A DNA stretch of 64,000 nt, from positions 161,132 to 225,131 of the forward strand of contig JAILRO010000012.1 in assembly GCA_024698145.1 (NCBI GenBank). Reading direction: 5' to 3'. Below, in pieces: positions 26,696 through 36,609 of the stretch; position 1 is the first letter of the stretch; every line of letters starts with the position of its first letter. The notes below the pieces were generated by a model. It ran no database searches, was not told the origin of the DNA, and saw only the letters and a list, made by a program, of their open reading frames with translations. This stretch comes from Lachnospiraceae bacterium (GTDB taxonomy: Bacteria > Bacillota > Clostridia > Lachnospirales > Lachnospiraceae). The translations under genes and the position numbers were made by a program.

Positions 26696-27601
26696 ATGCC
26701 GATTAGGATAGCCAATGACCTTCCGGTCAAAAAGATTTTGGAAGAAGAGAATATATTTGTGATGGATGAGGATAGGGCGATGAGCCAGGATATCCGTCCG
26801 CTCGAGGTGGTTATACTTAATCTAATGCCGCTTAAGGAGGATACAGAGCTTCAGCTTTTTAGAAGCCTTGCCAATACACCGTTGCAGGTTAACATTTCGC
26901 TAATCAGAACAGGTACTTATGAATCCAAAAATGTTGCAAGAAAACATCTTGAAAGTTTCTATACAACATTTGAGGAAATTAAACACAGACGTTTTGATGG
27001 TATGATTATTACCGGTGCGCCTGTTGAGAAACTTGATTTTGAGGAAGTGGAATATTGGGATGAGCTTACGAAGATTATGGACTGGTCGGAGCAAAATGTA
27101 ACCTCAACACTTCACATATGCTGGGGTGCGCAGGCAGGTCTTTATTATCGTTATGGTGTTCACAAGTATGAGCTTCCTAAAAAAATCTCGGGAATATATA
27201 AGCATTATACTTTCCACAAGAGAACTGAACTTGTGAGAGGATTTGATGATTCGTTCCTTGTGCCGCAGTCGAGATATACGGGAGTTAGCAAGGAAGATAT
27301 TGTTGCCAATGACAGATTGGAGATAGTATCTGAAAGTGATATTACAGGACCGTATCTCATTATAGGCGATGGCGGTAAGAATATATTTGTAACAGGACAT
27401 CCGGAGTATGATACATTAACTCTTGACCAGGAATATAAGAGGGATCTTGGTAAGGGAATTAATCCTGAAATTCCGTGTAATTATTATCCTGATGATGACC
27501 CTTCCAAGAAGCCTATCAAGTCATGGAGATGTCATGCCAACACACTTTATTTTAATTGGCTTAATTATTATGTATATCAGATTACGCCATACATACTTTA
27601 G
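26696..27601 (+). CDS. metAA: Homoserine O-acyltransferase MetA (probably acetyl-CoA specific)
   Basis: A 301-residue enzyme activating homoserine for methionine synthesis. The catalytic nucleophile is Cys142 in HICWGAQAG, with His235 and Glu237 in TGHPEYD, the same numbering as E. coli MetA. Residue 111 is Glu (TGAPVEKL), where succinyl-CoA enzymes have Gly. Glu111 is known to mark acetyl-CoA use in Bacillus MetA, so this is more likely a homoserine O-acetyltransferase. It has its own promoter and terminator. Confidence 0.94.
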   Translation: MPIRIANDLPVKKILEEENIFVMDEDRAMSQDIRPLEVVILNLMPLKEDTELQLFRSLANTPLQVNISLIRTGTYESKNVARKHLESFYTTFEEIKHRRFDGMIITGAPVEKLDFEEVEYWDELTKIMDWSEQNVTSTLHICWGAQAGLYYRYGVHKYELPKKISGIYKHYTFHKRTELVRGFDDSFLVPQSRYTGVSKEDIVANDRLEIVSESDITGPYLIIGDGGKNIFVTGHPEYDTLTLDQEYKRDLGKGINPEIPCNYYPDDDPSKKPIKSWRCHANTLYFNWLNYYVYQITPYIL

Positions 27602-27610
27602 TTTCCACGA

Positions 27611-27637
27611 AGCCCTGCCGAATGGCGGGGCTTTTTT
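27611..27637 (+). terminator. Terminator after metA
   Basis: GCCCTGCC (27612-27619) pairs with GGCGGGGC (27624-27631) around a GAAT tetraloop, followed by six T residues. Confidence 0.85.
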
Positions 27638-27671
27638 GATGCCTTTAAAAAGACTCTTTTATACAAATGGT

Positions 27672-27700
27672 GTGACAAAATAAAGAAACAGTATTATAAT
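27672..27700 (+). promoter_or_regulatory. Promoter of the serpin gene
   Basis: GTGACA at 27672-27677, a 17-nt spacer and TATAAT at 27695-27700, 28 nt before the start codon. Confidence 0.55.
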
Positions 27701-27728
27701 TGTAGCAATAAAATCAGGAGGTGTTCGT

Positions 27729-29027
27729 ATGAAGAAAAAGTTGAAAAGAATAGTTTCGGTAATGGTTCTTTCATCGATTATGCTTACGTCTTTTGGACAT
27801 GCGGAAGTGGTTAGTGCAAAAAACAAAGGCTCAAAAAATATAACCTCAAGTATTAAAACAGAAGTTAAGAGTGGACGGAAAATGACTTCGAAGGAGAGAA
27901 AGTCTCTTGCAAAGTCATCATTTAAAATGTTGTCCAAAGTAATAGAAAAAGATGGTGGTAAGAAGAATGTACTTATTGCGCCTACGTCAGTAATGTATGC
28001 TTTTGGAATGGCAGAAAACGGAGCTAAGGGCAAGAGTAGAAGTCAGCTTGAAAAAGTTGTGAACGGTGGAGTTAAGACCAAGGATTTCAATGAGATTCTA
28101 GCCTCTATGAGAAAGAGGATGAATAAAAGCAAGGATGTTTCGTGGAATGTTGCCAACTCTGTCTGGTATAAGAATGACAAGCGCGTTAAGGTTAAGAAAT
28201 CATTTCTTAAGAAAGTAAAAGGCTATTACGGCGGAGAAGTGTATCGTGCGCCGTTTAATGCCGACACGGCAGGGGACGTCAATTCGTGGGTTAATAAGAA
28301 CACCAAGAAAATGATTCCGAAGATAATGGAACGTTGCGGTGATGATGATGTCATGTATATTATCAATGCTATGGCGTTTGACGGTAAGTGGATGGAGCCT
28401 TTTGAAGACGACAGGATTAAGAAGGAAACGGATTTTACCAATATTGATAAAAGCACTTCTAAAGTTACAATGCTCACGGAGAGTCAGGGGGCATATTTTG
28501 AACTAAATGGTGCATATGGTTTTAAGAAGTATTATAAAGGAGGAGAATATTCCTTTGTCGGAATAGATGTTCCGGATGGGAAAACGCCTGCAGAATATGT
28601 GAAGGAACTTTCGTCAAATGGCGGAGAGTTTGTGAAAGCCCTTGATAATATGAAGAGTGGCAAGGTGTATGTGGAGTTTCCGGAGTTTAAGCTTGATTAT
28701 GATGTCAACCTCACTGAAGTTATGAAAGAACTTGGTGCGAAGAACGTGTTTGATAAGAATAAAGCTAATCTCTACAACATGTTTGAAAAAGAAAAGGACA
28801 GCAATTATTACTTTAGTGCTGTGCTTCACAAAACACATATTGAAGTTGACAGCAAGGGTACCAAAGCTGCAGCGGTTACGGCAATAATTGTTAACAAGAC
28901 AACATCCGTAAGACCTACGGAAGAAAAGCCTGTTTATATAGTACTTGATCATCCGTTTGTGTATGCTATTGTTGACAACAAAACCAATCTTCCGGTCTTT
29001 GTTGGATGTATTAATACAATGGAGTAA
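27729..29027 (+). CDS. Secreted serpin-family serine protease inhibitor
   Basis: A 432-residue protein with a Sec signal peptide (MKKKLKRIVSVMVLSSIMLTS, probable cut after VVSA). The serpin fold is recognisable: NVLIAPTSVMYAFGMAENGAKG near the start, VNSWVNKNTKKMIPKI, the shutter-region VMYIINAMAFDGKW, and the C-terminal HPFVYAIVDNKTNLPVFVG. The reactive-loop hinge reads DSKGTKAAAVTA (about 374-385); the small residues favour loop insertion and hence real inhibition. The loop then runs IIVNKTTSVRP; the exact P1 residue cannot be fixed. A basic, Lys/Ser-rich stretch of about 45 residues follows the signal peptide. It is a single-gene unit. The target may be a host, rival or own secreted protease. 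Confidence 0.92.
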   Translation: MKKKLKRIVSVMVLSSIMLTSFGHAEVVSAKNKGSKNITSSIKTEVKSGRKMTSKERKSLAKSSFKMLSKVIEKDGGKKNVLIAPTSVMYAFGMAENGAKGKSRSQLEKVVNGGVKTKDFNEILASMRKRMNKSKDVSWNVANSVWYKNDKRVKVKKSFLKKVKGYYGGEVYRAPFNADTAGDVNSWVNKNTKKMIPKIMERCGDDDVMYIINAMAFDGKWMEPFEDDRIKKETDFTNIDKSTSKVTMLTESQGAYFELNGAYGFKKYYKGGEYSFVGIDVPDGKTPAEYVKELSSNGGEFVKALDNMKSGKVYVEFPEFKLDYDVNLTEVMKELGAKNVFDKNKANLYNMFEKEKDSNYYFSAVLHKTHIEVDSKGTKAAAVTAIIVNKTTSVRPTEEKPVYIVLDHPFVYAIVDNKTNLPVFVGCINTME

Positions 29028-29078
29028 TATCATTTTGTATATTTAACAAAAAATACATAATTTATTTGAAAATAGGTC

Positions 29079-29106
29079 TTGATTTTTTTGAGAAATAGGG
29101 TACAAT
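29079..29106 (+). promoter_or_regulatory. Promoter of groESL
   Basis: TTGATT at 29079-29084, a 16-nt spacer and TACAAT at 29101-29106, directly upstream of the CIRCE element. Confidence 0.6.
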
Positions 29107-29116
29107 AATAATTGTG

Positions 29117-29143
29117 TTAGCACTCAATAAGAGTGAGTGCTAA
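29117..29143 (+). promoter_or_regulatory. CIRCE operator (HrcA binding site)
   Basis: TTAGCACTC, nine bases, GAGTGCTAA: a perfect match to the CIRCE inverted repeat. It lies just after the -10 box of the groESL promoter, so HrcA should repress groESL when not under heat stress. Confidence 0.97.
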
Positions 29144-29196
29144 CGAGGAGAATAATATTGAAAGTCGTAAGACTTTGAAAAAAGGAGGAAATAAAC

Positions 29197-29484
29197 ATGA
29201 AATTAGTACCATTGGGAGCAAGAGTTGTACTTAAAGAGTGTGTTGCTGAAGAAACTACCAAGTCAGGTATCGTTCTTCCTACAGCTTCTCAGGAAAAGCC
29301 ACAGTATGCAGAGGTTATTGCCGTAGGACCTGGTGAGGTTGTTGACGGTAAGCAGGTTGAAATGCAGGTTAAGGTTGGAGACAAAGTTATCTACTCACGT
29401 TATGCAGGTAATGATGTTGAACTTGACGGTGAGAAATATGTAATCGTTGAGCAGAAGAACATTCACGCAGTAGTTGAGGGATAA
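29197..29484 (+). CDS. groES: Co-chaperonin GroES
   Basis: A 95-residue lid of the GroEL chamber. It starts MKLVPLGARVVLKECVAEETTKSGIVLP, with the mobile loop at residues about 16-32, and ends KYVIVEQKNIHAVVEG. The ribosome-binding site AAAGGAGG is strong. Under CIRCE control with groEL 32 nt downstream. Confidence 0.97.
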   Translation: MKLVPLGARVVLKECVAEETTKSGIVLPTASQEKPQYAEVIAVGPGEVVDGKQVEMQVKVGDKVIYSRYAGNDVELDGEKYVIVEQKNIHAVVEG

Positions 29485-29501
29485 TTATAATATAGTTTTA
29501 A

Positions 29502-31142
<1,641 letters not shown>

Positions 31143-31158
31143 TTATAACCTGTCGAGC

Positions 31159-31217
31159 AACAACAAAAACAGAGGTGATGCAAGCTTGCTTGCAAGTCAC
31201 CTCTGTTTTTTGTTGTT
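31159..31217 (+). terminator. Very long hairpin terminator after groEL
   Basis: A stem of about 20 bp pairs 31159-31178 (starts AACAACAAAAACAGAGG) with 31197-31217 (ends TGTTTTTTGTTGTT). The loop itself contains TGCAAGC/GCTTGCA and can form a second stem. The T run sits in the right arm. The length is far above that of a usual terminator. Confidence 0.7.
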
Positions 31218-31224
31218 ATTTGAC

Positions 31225-31330
31225 GGGTGCACTCTATCGAGATGGAGCGAAGCGCAATCGATATGGTGTCTACCCTGTCGCACGCTGGGTTATAATCAAA
31301 ATGCTGGGTGCACTACATCATTCTTTAAAC
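31225..31330. other. Structured intergenic segment with repeated GGGTGCACT
   Basis: Between the groEL hairpin and the next terminator, GGGTGCACT occurs twice (31225 and about 31304). The first copy opens a weak hairpin (GGGT/ACCC, CAC/GTG, ATCGA/TCGAT) around GGAGCGAAGCGC. A near-identical word, GGAGCGAGAGCGC, is found on the minus strand inside the long hairpin at 55806-55818. No convincing gene is seen. Confidence 0.4.
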
Positions 31331-31336
31331 AACAAA

Positions 31337-31380
31337 GGCAGCCGGATACTACCACATGAGGTAATATCAATCCGGCTGCC
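31337..31380 (-). terminator. Terminator of the small minus-strand gene
   Basis: GGCAGCCGGAT (31337-31347) pairs perfectly with ATCCGGCTGCC (31370-31380), with a further TACC/GGTA pairing inside. On the minus strand it is followed by TTTGTTGTTT. Confidence 0.65.
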
Positions 31381-31407
31381 CAGATAAGTCCTTATGATTA
31401 AATGAAA

Positions 31408-31641
31408 TCAGGGGTCAAGGGGAGTCATCTTCAAGCCCTTATACATCTTGGTATAAAAACTCATCTCGTCTTGGTATAACACATATCCTCTTGCTCCGTC
31501 CTTCACGATATATGCATACTTGTTTTTCTGAACGTTCATATACAGCACTTCATCCACGTTAAGTTCTTTCGCTTTGGCCTTAGCTGTATACACATTGAGC
31601 GGTTCAAGCTTAAACTTTTTAACTGCCTGCTCGACTGTCAT
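31408..31641 (-). CDS. Small protein of unknown function
   Basis: A 77-residue soluble protein, MTVEQAVKKFKLEPLN onward, with a mixed alpha/beta look: an N-terminal helix, then short strands (YMNVQKNKYAYIVKDG, GYVLYQDEM). The GTG at 31650 is within the ribosome-binding site AGGAGGTG, so ATG 31641 is the start. A good promoter upstream and a terminator downstream mark it as a real monocistronic gene. I recognise no family. Confidence 0.75.
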   Translation of the reverse strand: MTVEQAVKKFKLEPLNVYTAKAKAKELNVDEVLYMNVQKNKYAYIVKDGARGYVLYQDEMSFYTKMYKGLKMTPLDP

Positions 31642-31718
31642 ATGAGACACCTCCTACTAGAAAATTGATTGACAAACAATCATATTCTATACATAATTAT
31701 ATATGTTCTTCTAAGAAT

Positions 31719-31747
31719 AGTATATTGTTTATTGTCCACAAAGTCAA
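31719..31747 (-). promoter_or_regulatory. Promoter of the small minus-strand gene
   Basis: On the minus strand: TTGACT, a 17-nt spacer and TATACT, about 75 nt before the start codon. Confidence 0.65.
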
Positions 31748-31831
31748 CTGGTAATGTTGCACAAAACACCCTTGTCTATCGGTAGAATTGTAAAAAAGTG
31801 TTTGTGAGATATTACTAACAAGGAGAAAAAA

Positions 31832-32485
31832 ATGAAAGAAAATATCAACTTTCAGCTAAAAATGGATGAAATTTTGGAGTCGATAAATGAAGCAAAAAAG
31901 GTGACGGGAAATGTTCCCAAACTTCTTCTTCATGCCTGTTGTGCTCCTTGTTCGTCTTATGTGCTGGAATATTTAAGCATTCATTTTGAAATAACTATAT
32001 TTTATTACAATCCCAATATCTCGGAAAAGGCTGAATATCAAAAGCGTGTTGAGGAATTAAAACGCCTCATAGGAGAGATGGATACGGTATATCCGGTGTC
32101 GTTCCTTGAGGGTGAATACGAACCTGATGAATATGACAAAGCGATTGATGGCTTGGAGTCTTTAGGTGAACGAAGCAAACGATGTTACGCCTGCTATGAA
32201 CTTCGACTTGATAAGTCTGCACATATTGCAAAAGAAGGTAACTTTGATTATTTTACAACAACACTATCGATTAGTCCGCATAAGAATGCCTCGTGGTTAA
32301 ATGAAATTGGTGAGCGTTTGTCGGAAGAAGTTGGAGTTCCTTACTTGTATTCTGATTTTAAAAAGAAAAACGGCTACAAACGTTCTATTGAACTTTCGGC
32401 TAAGTATCATTTATACAGACAGGACTATTGCGGTTGCAAGTATAGCAAGGAAGAAACGAGAATAAGAAATGAAAACAGGCAATGA
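31832..32485 (+). CDS. queH: Epoxyqueuosine reductase QueH
   Basis: A 217-residue enzyme of the DUF208 family that completes queuosine in tRNA; it replaces QueG in many anaerobes. Metal and cluster-binding cysteines are in HACCAPC (from His34), CYACYELR in the middle and YRQDYCGCKYS near the C-terminus. GGAG precedes the ATG. No other queuosine gene or preQ1 riboswitch is seen nearby. Confidence 0.94.
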   Translation: MKENINFQLKMDEILESINEAKKVTGNVPKLLLHACCAPCSSYVLEYLSIHFEITIFYYNPNISEKAEYQKRVEELKRLIGEMDTVYPVSFLEGEYEPDEYDKAIDGLESLGERSKRCYACYELRLDKSAHIAKEGNFDYFTTTLSISPHKNASWLNEIGERLSEEVGVPYLYSDFKKKNGYKRSIELSAKYHLYRQDYCGCKYSKEETRIRNENRQ

Positions 32486-32491
32486 AACATC

Positions 32492-32520
32492 TTGCCAATA
32501 TTTTTGATTTGAGGTATTCT
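32492..32520 (+). promoter_or_regulatory. Promoter of the enoyl-CoA reductase gene
   Basis: TTGCCA at 32492-32497, a 17-nt spacer and TATTCT at 32515-32520. Confidence 0.5.
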
Positions 32521-32554
32521 TATTCGTGAAATAAAACTGACAAAGGAGAGCGCA

Positions 32555-33715
32555 ATGATAGTAGAACCTAAAGTAAAAGGATTTATATGTACGACGGCAC
32601 ATCCTGTTGGATGCGAGAAGAATGTGGAAAGACAGATAGATTATGTCAAAAATGCAGGAAAGATAGATGGCGCGAAGAATGTACTTGTTATCGGTGCGTC
32701 AACCGGATATGGTCTTGCTTCAAGAATAAGTGCAGCATTTGGAATGGGTGCTTCTACAATAGGTGTTTCGTTTGAGAAAGAAGCTTCCGGCAAAAGAACT
32801 GCTACACCGGGATATTACAATACGCTTGCTTTCGATAAGGCTTGCTCAAATGCAGGAATATATTCAAAGTCAATCAACGGTGATGCATTTTCAAGAGAGA
32901 TTAAGGCGGAAGTTATTGATATAATCAAAAAAGATTTGGGTAAGGTTGATCTTGTTGTGTATTCGCTTGCTTCCCCAAGAAGAACGACACCGGATGGTAC
33001 AACATATACATCAACTCTCAAAACAGTCGGCGAACCATTTACACAAAAGAACTGGAATCTTAGGGATGATACAATCAGTGATGCGACAATTGCAGTTGCC
33101 AATGATGAGGAAATTGCCTCTACCGTTAAGGTTATGGGTGGCGAGGATTGGATTGATTGGATTGATGCGTTAGTTGATGCGGATGTGATTGCGGATAATG
33201 CGATCACTGTTGCATATTCTTATATAGGTCCAAAACTTACATATCCGATATATCATGAGGGTACAATAGGTCAGGCGAAAGCTCATGTATTTGAGAGTTC
33301 AAAAGAGATTACGAAAAAAATGCAAGATAAGAATATCAAGGCTTATGTGTCTGTCAACAAGGCTCTTGTTACACAGGCAAGTGCGGCAATTCCTGTAGTT
33401 CCGTTATATCTTTCAGTGCTTTATAAAGTTATGAAGGAAAAAGGTGTGCATGAGGGCTGTATAGAGCAGATGTACAGACTTTATAAGGATAAGGTTTATA
33501 ACGGTGAAGTTTCACTTGAGTCTGATGGAATGATTCATGTTGATGATTACGAAATGCAAGAAGATGTTCAGAAAGAAGTTATGACAGTCTGGGATAAGAT
33601 TGATTCGGACAACTTGAAAGAACTTGCAGATACAAAAGGTTACTGGGAAGATTTCTACAATATGTTTGGATTCCGTATTGATGGTGTGGATTATCAGGCA
33701 GACGTTGAAGTGTAA
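32555..33715 (+). CDS. fabV: trans-2-enoyl-CoA/ACP reductase (FabV/TER family)
   Basis: A 386-residue NADH-dependent reductase. The N-terminus MIVEPKVKGFICTTAHPVGC and the nucleotide motif VIGASTGYGLASRI are diagnostic. The catalytic Tyr-x8-Lys is Y233/K242 in YHEGTIGQAK. Family members reduce crotonyl-CoA to butyryl-CoA or act in fatty acid elongation; sequence alone does not separate TER from FabV here. It is a single-gene unit with a strong terminator, convergent with a TetR gene. Confidence 0.93.
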   Translation: MIVEPKVKGFICTTAHPVGCEKNVERQIDYVKNAGKIDGAKNVLVIGASTGYGLASRISAAFGMGASTIGVSFEKEASGKRTATPGYYNTLAFDKACSNAGIYSKSINGDAFSREIKAEVIDIIKKDLGKVDLVVYSLASPRRTTPDGTTYTSTLKTVGEPFTQKNWNLRDDTISDATIAVANDEEIASTVKVMGGEDWIDWIDALVDADVIADNAITVAYSYIGPKLTYPIYHEGTIGQAKAHVFESSKEITKKMQDKNIKAYVSVNKALVTQASAAIPVVPLYLSVLYKVMKEKGVHEGCIEQMYRLYKDKVYNGEVSLESDGMIHVDDYEMQEDVQKEVMTVWDKIDSDNLKELADTKGYWEDFYNMFGFRIDGVDYQADVEV

Positions 33716-33725
33716 GAAGAAAAAT

Positions 33726-33759
33726 AAAAAGGTTTCGGCGCTTGATCCGAAACCTTTTT
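33726..33759. terminator. Bidirectional terminator
   Basis: AAAAAGGTTTCGG (33726-33738) pairs perfectly with CCGAAACCTTTTT (33747-33759). A/T runs on both sides let it serve the enoyl-CoA reductase gene and the opposing TetR gene. Confidence 0.85.
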
Positions 33760-33761
33760 AT

Positions 33762-34424
33762 TTATCTGTATGAAACTTTGACAGAAAAACCTGTTGAAAT
33801 ATTAATGTCGATTAAATCGGCAAGTGAAATTGCTGCATCGGTCAGTTCGTTGATTTTCTTTTCTGAATAACCGATGTAATGAAGCAGCATGTTGATGTAG
33901 TGTTTTGCAAGATCATCTGCTGTATAGTCGTCCTTCTTAAGATTGCGGATTAGATTTAACCGAATCGAAGCCATACTCTGACTAAGTAGTGAAATCGTTT
34001 TGTCATTTAACTTGGCAAACTTTGAATCAAAACTAAGGATGAGTTTCTTCTCAATGTCGATATCATACAAATCATTCTTACAAGCATCGTATACTTCGGA
34101 AATGAAATCGGCAAAATGTTCGTTCTCAAACATTCTGAAAAATACAACAACGTGAAAGGCACCGGATAAATCGGAAGAAAGATCCTCTGTATCAAGTAAA
34201 GAGTCTGCCTTGTCGGTTGTGTCATTGATTATTAAATCGTATATAGTCGCGCCGAGTAATTCTTTGCTTTTGAAATGATAGGGTATGAGAGCTCGGTTGA
34301 CATCCGCAGCTTTGCTTATGTCGGTATAGGTTGTATCTTTATACCCTTTTTTGTAGAACAGTTTACGGCTCTCATTTATGATATTGTTTTTTGTTTTATC
34401 GCCAACAGTATAAGTTGTTGCCAT
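33762..34424 (-). CDS. TetR family transcriptional regulator
   Basis: A 220-residue regulator with an N-terminal TetR helix-turn-helix (IINESRKLFYKKGYKDTTYTDISKAADVNRALIPYHFKSKEEL-like stretch, about 14-57). The C-terminal ligand domain is unrelated to named subfamilies I know. It has a consensus promoter and is convergent with fabV; a palindromic ATTATATATAAT overlaps its -10 region and could be its own operator. Confidence 0.88.
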   Translation of the reverse strand: MATTYTVGDKTKNNIINESRKLFYKKGYKDTTYTDISKAADVNRALIPYHFKSKELLGATIYDLIINDTTDKADSLLDTEDLSSDLSGAFHVVVFFRMFENEHFADFISEVYDACKNDLYDIDIEKKLILSFDSKFAKLNDKTISLLSQSMASIRLNLIRNLKKDDYTADDLAKHYINMLLHYIGYSEKKINELTDAAISLADLIDINISTGFSVKVSYR

Positions 34425-34476
34425 ATGTTGTCGCTCCTCTCTTTATCATACGTCAATAAAAACCCAATATAGAGTC

Positions 34477-34505
34477 ATTATATATAATTTTTGGCCTGCA
34501 TGCAA
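34477..34505 (-). promoter_or_regulatory. Promoter of the TetR gene
   Basis: On the minus strand: TTGCAT, a 17-nt spacer and TATAAT. The -10 lies in the palindrome ATTATATATAAT. Confidence 0.65.
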
Positions 34506-34516
34506 GACAATAATGC

Positions 34517-34545
34517 TTGCAAGAGCCTATATTTTGTAGTAAAAT
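34517..34545 (+). promoter_or_regulatory. Promoter of the 34611 gene
   Basis: TTGCAA at 34517-34522, a 17-nt spacer and TAAAAT at 34540-34545. Confidence 0.5.
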
Positions 34546-34610
34546 ATAACGTATAACATGGGCTTGATTTGTGCACTTGTGGATAATGCGTAGAAAGGAG
34601 TGAGAATACT

Positions 34611-35072
34611 ATGAATCCCGTAGGAATGAGTGATCGTTATATAATACCATATTCGAACGTGGGTCGTGTTACGCCGGTTAACACCGATAATACAGTATTT
34701 TCCTCTGAAAAAGTTAAGCCAGTGGAATGCCAGACCTGTAAGAACAGAAGATATCAGGATGGTTCCGATGAGATGGTATCATTTAAGACCGGAGGACATA
34801 TTGACCCTGAGGAATCCTATGCCAAGGTTCGTTCTCATGAACAGGAGCATGTTTCCAATGCTATTGCAGAGGGTAACAAGGAAGACAAGGAACTTGTGTC
34901 ATCTACGGTTAAGCTTCATACGGCGGTTTGCCCTGAGTGCGGAAGAGTGTATATTTCCGGGGGTACAACTACGACACTGATGAAGACGTATAAGAAAGAT
35001 CCATACAGCCAGAACCAGAAAGCTTTCGAACAGGAGGCGGCTAAGGGTAATCGCGTTGATGAAAGCGCGTAA
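34611..35072 (+). CDS. SprA-related putative metalloprotease-like protein
   Basis: A 153-residue protein. A CxxC pair (VECQTCKNRRYQDG, about 38-50) and a second (CPECGRVY) could hold zinc. Between them, VRSHEQEHV gives an HExxH motif, as in the SprA-related family whose members share an R(S/A)HEQEH-type segment. No signal peptide is visible. The stop lies 35 nt before thyA; whether they are linked in function is unknown. Confidence 0.7.
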   Translation: MNPVGMSDRYIIPYSNVGRVTPVNTDNTVFSSEKVKPVECQTCKNRRYQDGSDEMVSFKTGGHIDPEESYAKVRSHEQEHVSNAIAEGNKEDKELVSSTVKLHTAVCPECGRVYISGGTTTTLMKTYKKDPYSQNQKAFEQEAAKGNRVDESA

Positions 35073-35107
35073 TCAATTTTATCAAGAGAAAAAGAGGATA
35101 TGTTGTA

Positions 35108-35956
35108 ATGAGTTATGCTGACAAGTTATTCATAGATATGTGTACTGACATCATTGAGAATGGATGCAGTACTGAGAATGAGAAGGTTCGTCCTAAGTGG
35201 GAGGATGGAACTTTTGCATACACGATTAAGAAGTTTGGTGTTGTTAACAGATATGATTTGAGCAAGGAGTTTCCTGCACTTACACTTCGTAAGACTTACA
35301 TTAAGTCGGCAGTAGATGAAATGTTGTGGATATGGCAGAAGAAGTCGAACAACATCAATGATTTGAAGAGCCATGTTTGGGATGAATGGGCTGATGAGAA
35401 TGGTTCAATCGGTAAGGCGTATGGTTATCAGATGTCGGTCAAACATAAATACAAAGAAGGTATGATGGATCAGGTTGACAGGGTTATTTATGACCTTAAG
35501 AATAATCCGTTCAGCAGAAGAATAATGACTAATATTTATGTGCATGCTGATCTTTCTGAAATGAATCTGTATCCATGTGCGTATAGTATGACATTTAATG
35601 TAACCAAGAAAGAAGGTCACGATAAGTTAACTCTTAATGGTATATTGAATCAGCGTTCGCAGGATATACTTGCAGCGAATAATTGGAATGTTGTTCAATA
35701 TGCGGTGCTTATACATATGCTTGCACAGGTGTGTGATATGGAGGTCGGTGAACTTGTTCACGTAATCGCTGATGCGCACATTTACGACAGACATATTGAC
35801 ATCGTCAAAGAGTTGATAACAAGAACACCTTATCCGGCACCGACGTTTTCGCTCAATCCTGATGTGAAGGATTTTTATGATTTTACAACCGATGATTTGA
35901 TTATCGGAGAATACAAAGCAGGAGAGCAGATTAAGAATATCCCTATTGCTGTATAG
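35108..35956 (+). CDS. thyA: Thymidylate synthase ThyA
   Basis: A 282-residue enzyme making dTMP from dUMP with methylene-THF. The catalytic cysteine is Cys157 in LYPCAYSMTF, which differs from the common PPCH context but fits a subgroup of the family. LNQRSQDILAANNWNVVQY is the typical phosphate- and substrate-binding block. It is followed by DHFR, which recycles the dihydrofolate produced. Confidence 0.94.
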   Translation: MSYADKLFIDMCTDIIENGCSTENEKVRPKWEDGTFAYTIKKFGVVNRYDLSKEFPALTLRKTYIKSAVDEMLWIWQKKSNNINDLKSHVWDEWADENGSIGKAYGYQMSVKHKYKEGMMDQVDRVIYDLKNNPFSRRIMTNIYVHADLSEMNLYPCAYSMTFNVTKKEGHDKLTLNGILNQRSQDILAANNWNVVQYAVLIHMLAQVCDMEVGELVHVIADAHIYDRHIDIVKELITRTPYPAPTFSLNPDVKDFYDFTTDDLIIGEYKAGEQIKNIPIAV

Positions 35957-35983
35957 CAGTAGGGTTTTGTTAGGAGATTAGAT

Positions 35984-36490
35984 ATGCAATTAATAGCAGT
36001 AGTAGATAAGAATTGGGCAATTGGTAACGGTAACAAGTTGTTGGTAAGAATTCCGGAGGATCAGAAGTTTTTCAGAGAAACTACGATGGGACATGTGGTC
36101 GTTCTTGGAAGAAAGACGTTAGACGAGTTCCCGGGTGGACTTCCTCTTAAAGGCAGAACGAACATTATATTATCGCGCAATCCGGATTATAAGGTCAAAG
36201 ATGCAACCGTTGTACATTCGTTAGAGGAACTTTTTGAAGAGCTTAGCAAGTATGATTCTGATGATATTTTCATCATTGGTGGCGAGAGTATTTACGAGAT
36301 GTTATATCCTTATTGTGACACAGCACATATTACCAAAGTTGATTATGCTTATAACGCCGATAAGTATTTCCCAAATCTTGATGAATCACCGGATTGGAAG
36401 GTGACGGCCGATAGTGATGAGCATACATATTTTGATATAGAATATTATTTCTACAAATACGAGAATTCCAATCCGAAGCAAATAGGCTAG
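35984..36490 (+). CDS. dfrA: Dihydrofolate reductase
   Basis: A 168-residue NADPH-dependent reductase. It starts MQLIAVVDKNWAIGNGNKLL with the usual Met20-loop region, then HVVVLGRKTLDEFPGGLPL (cofactor site) and IFIIGGESIYEMLYPYC. It lies 27 nt after thyA in one operon; a terminator follows. Confidence 0.95.
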   Translation: MQLIAVVDKNWAIGNGNKLLVRIPEDQKFFRETTMGHVVVLGRKTLDEFPGGLPLKGRTNIILSRNPDYKVKDATVVHSLEELFEELSKYDSDDIFIIGGESIYEMLYPYCDTAHITKVDYAYNADKYFPNLDESPDWKVTADSDEHTYFDIEYYFYKYENSNPKQIG

Positions 36491-36509
36491 ATTTGGTGGT
36501 TTGTATAAG

Positions 36510-36538
36510 AGACAGCACAAGATATGTGCTGTTTTTTT
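36510..36538 (+). terminator. Terminator after dfrA
   Basis: ACAGCAC (36512-36518) pairs with GTGCTGT (36526-36532), followed by a T run. Confidence 0.8.
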
Positions 36539-36609
36539 ATGGGGAAAAATTAAATGGTTATTTTATACAAAAAAAGTGAAAAAACTTAACTTTTTCTATA
36601 AAAAGTGCT

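Noticed and set aside
31175..31387. 70-codon plus-strand open frame after groEL
   Set aside because: It runs through the long hairpin and the structured segment, has no good ribosome-binding site and no recognisable sequence.
31650..31831. preQ1 riboswitch before queH
   Set aside because: The expected compact pseudoknot with an A-rich tail is not seen; the region holds a minus-strand promoter and AT-rich sequence. A TTGCAC/TAGAAT pair has a 20-nt spacer and was judged too weak to call.
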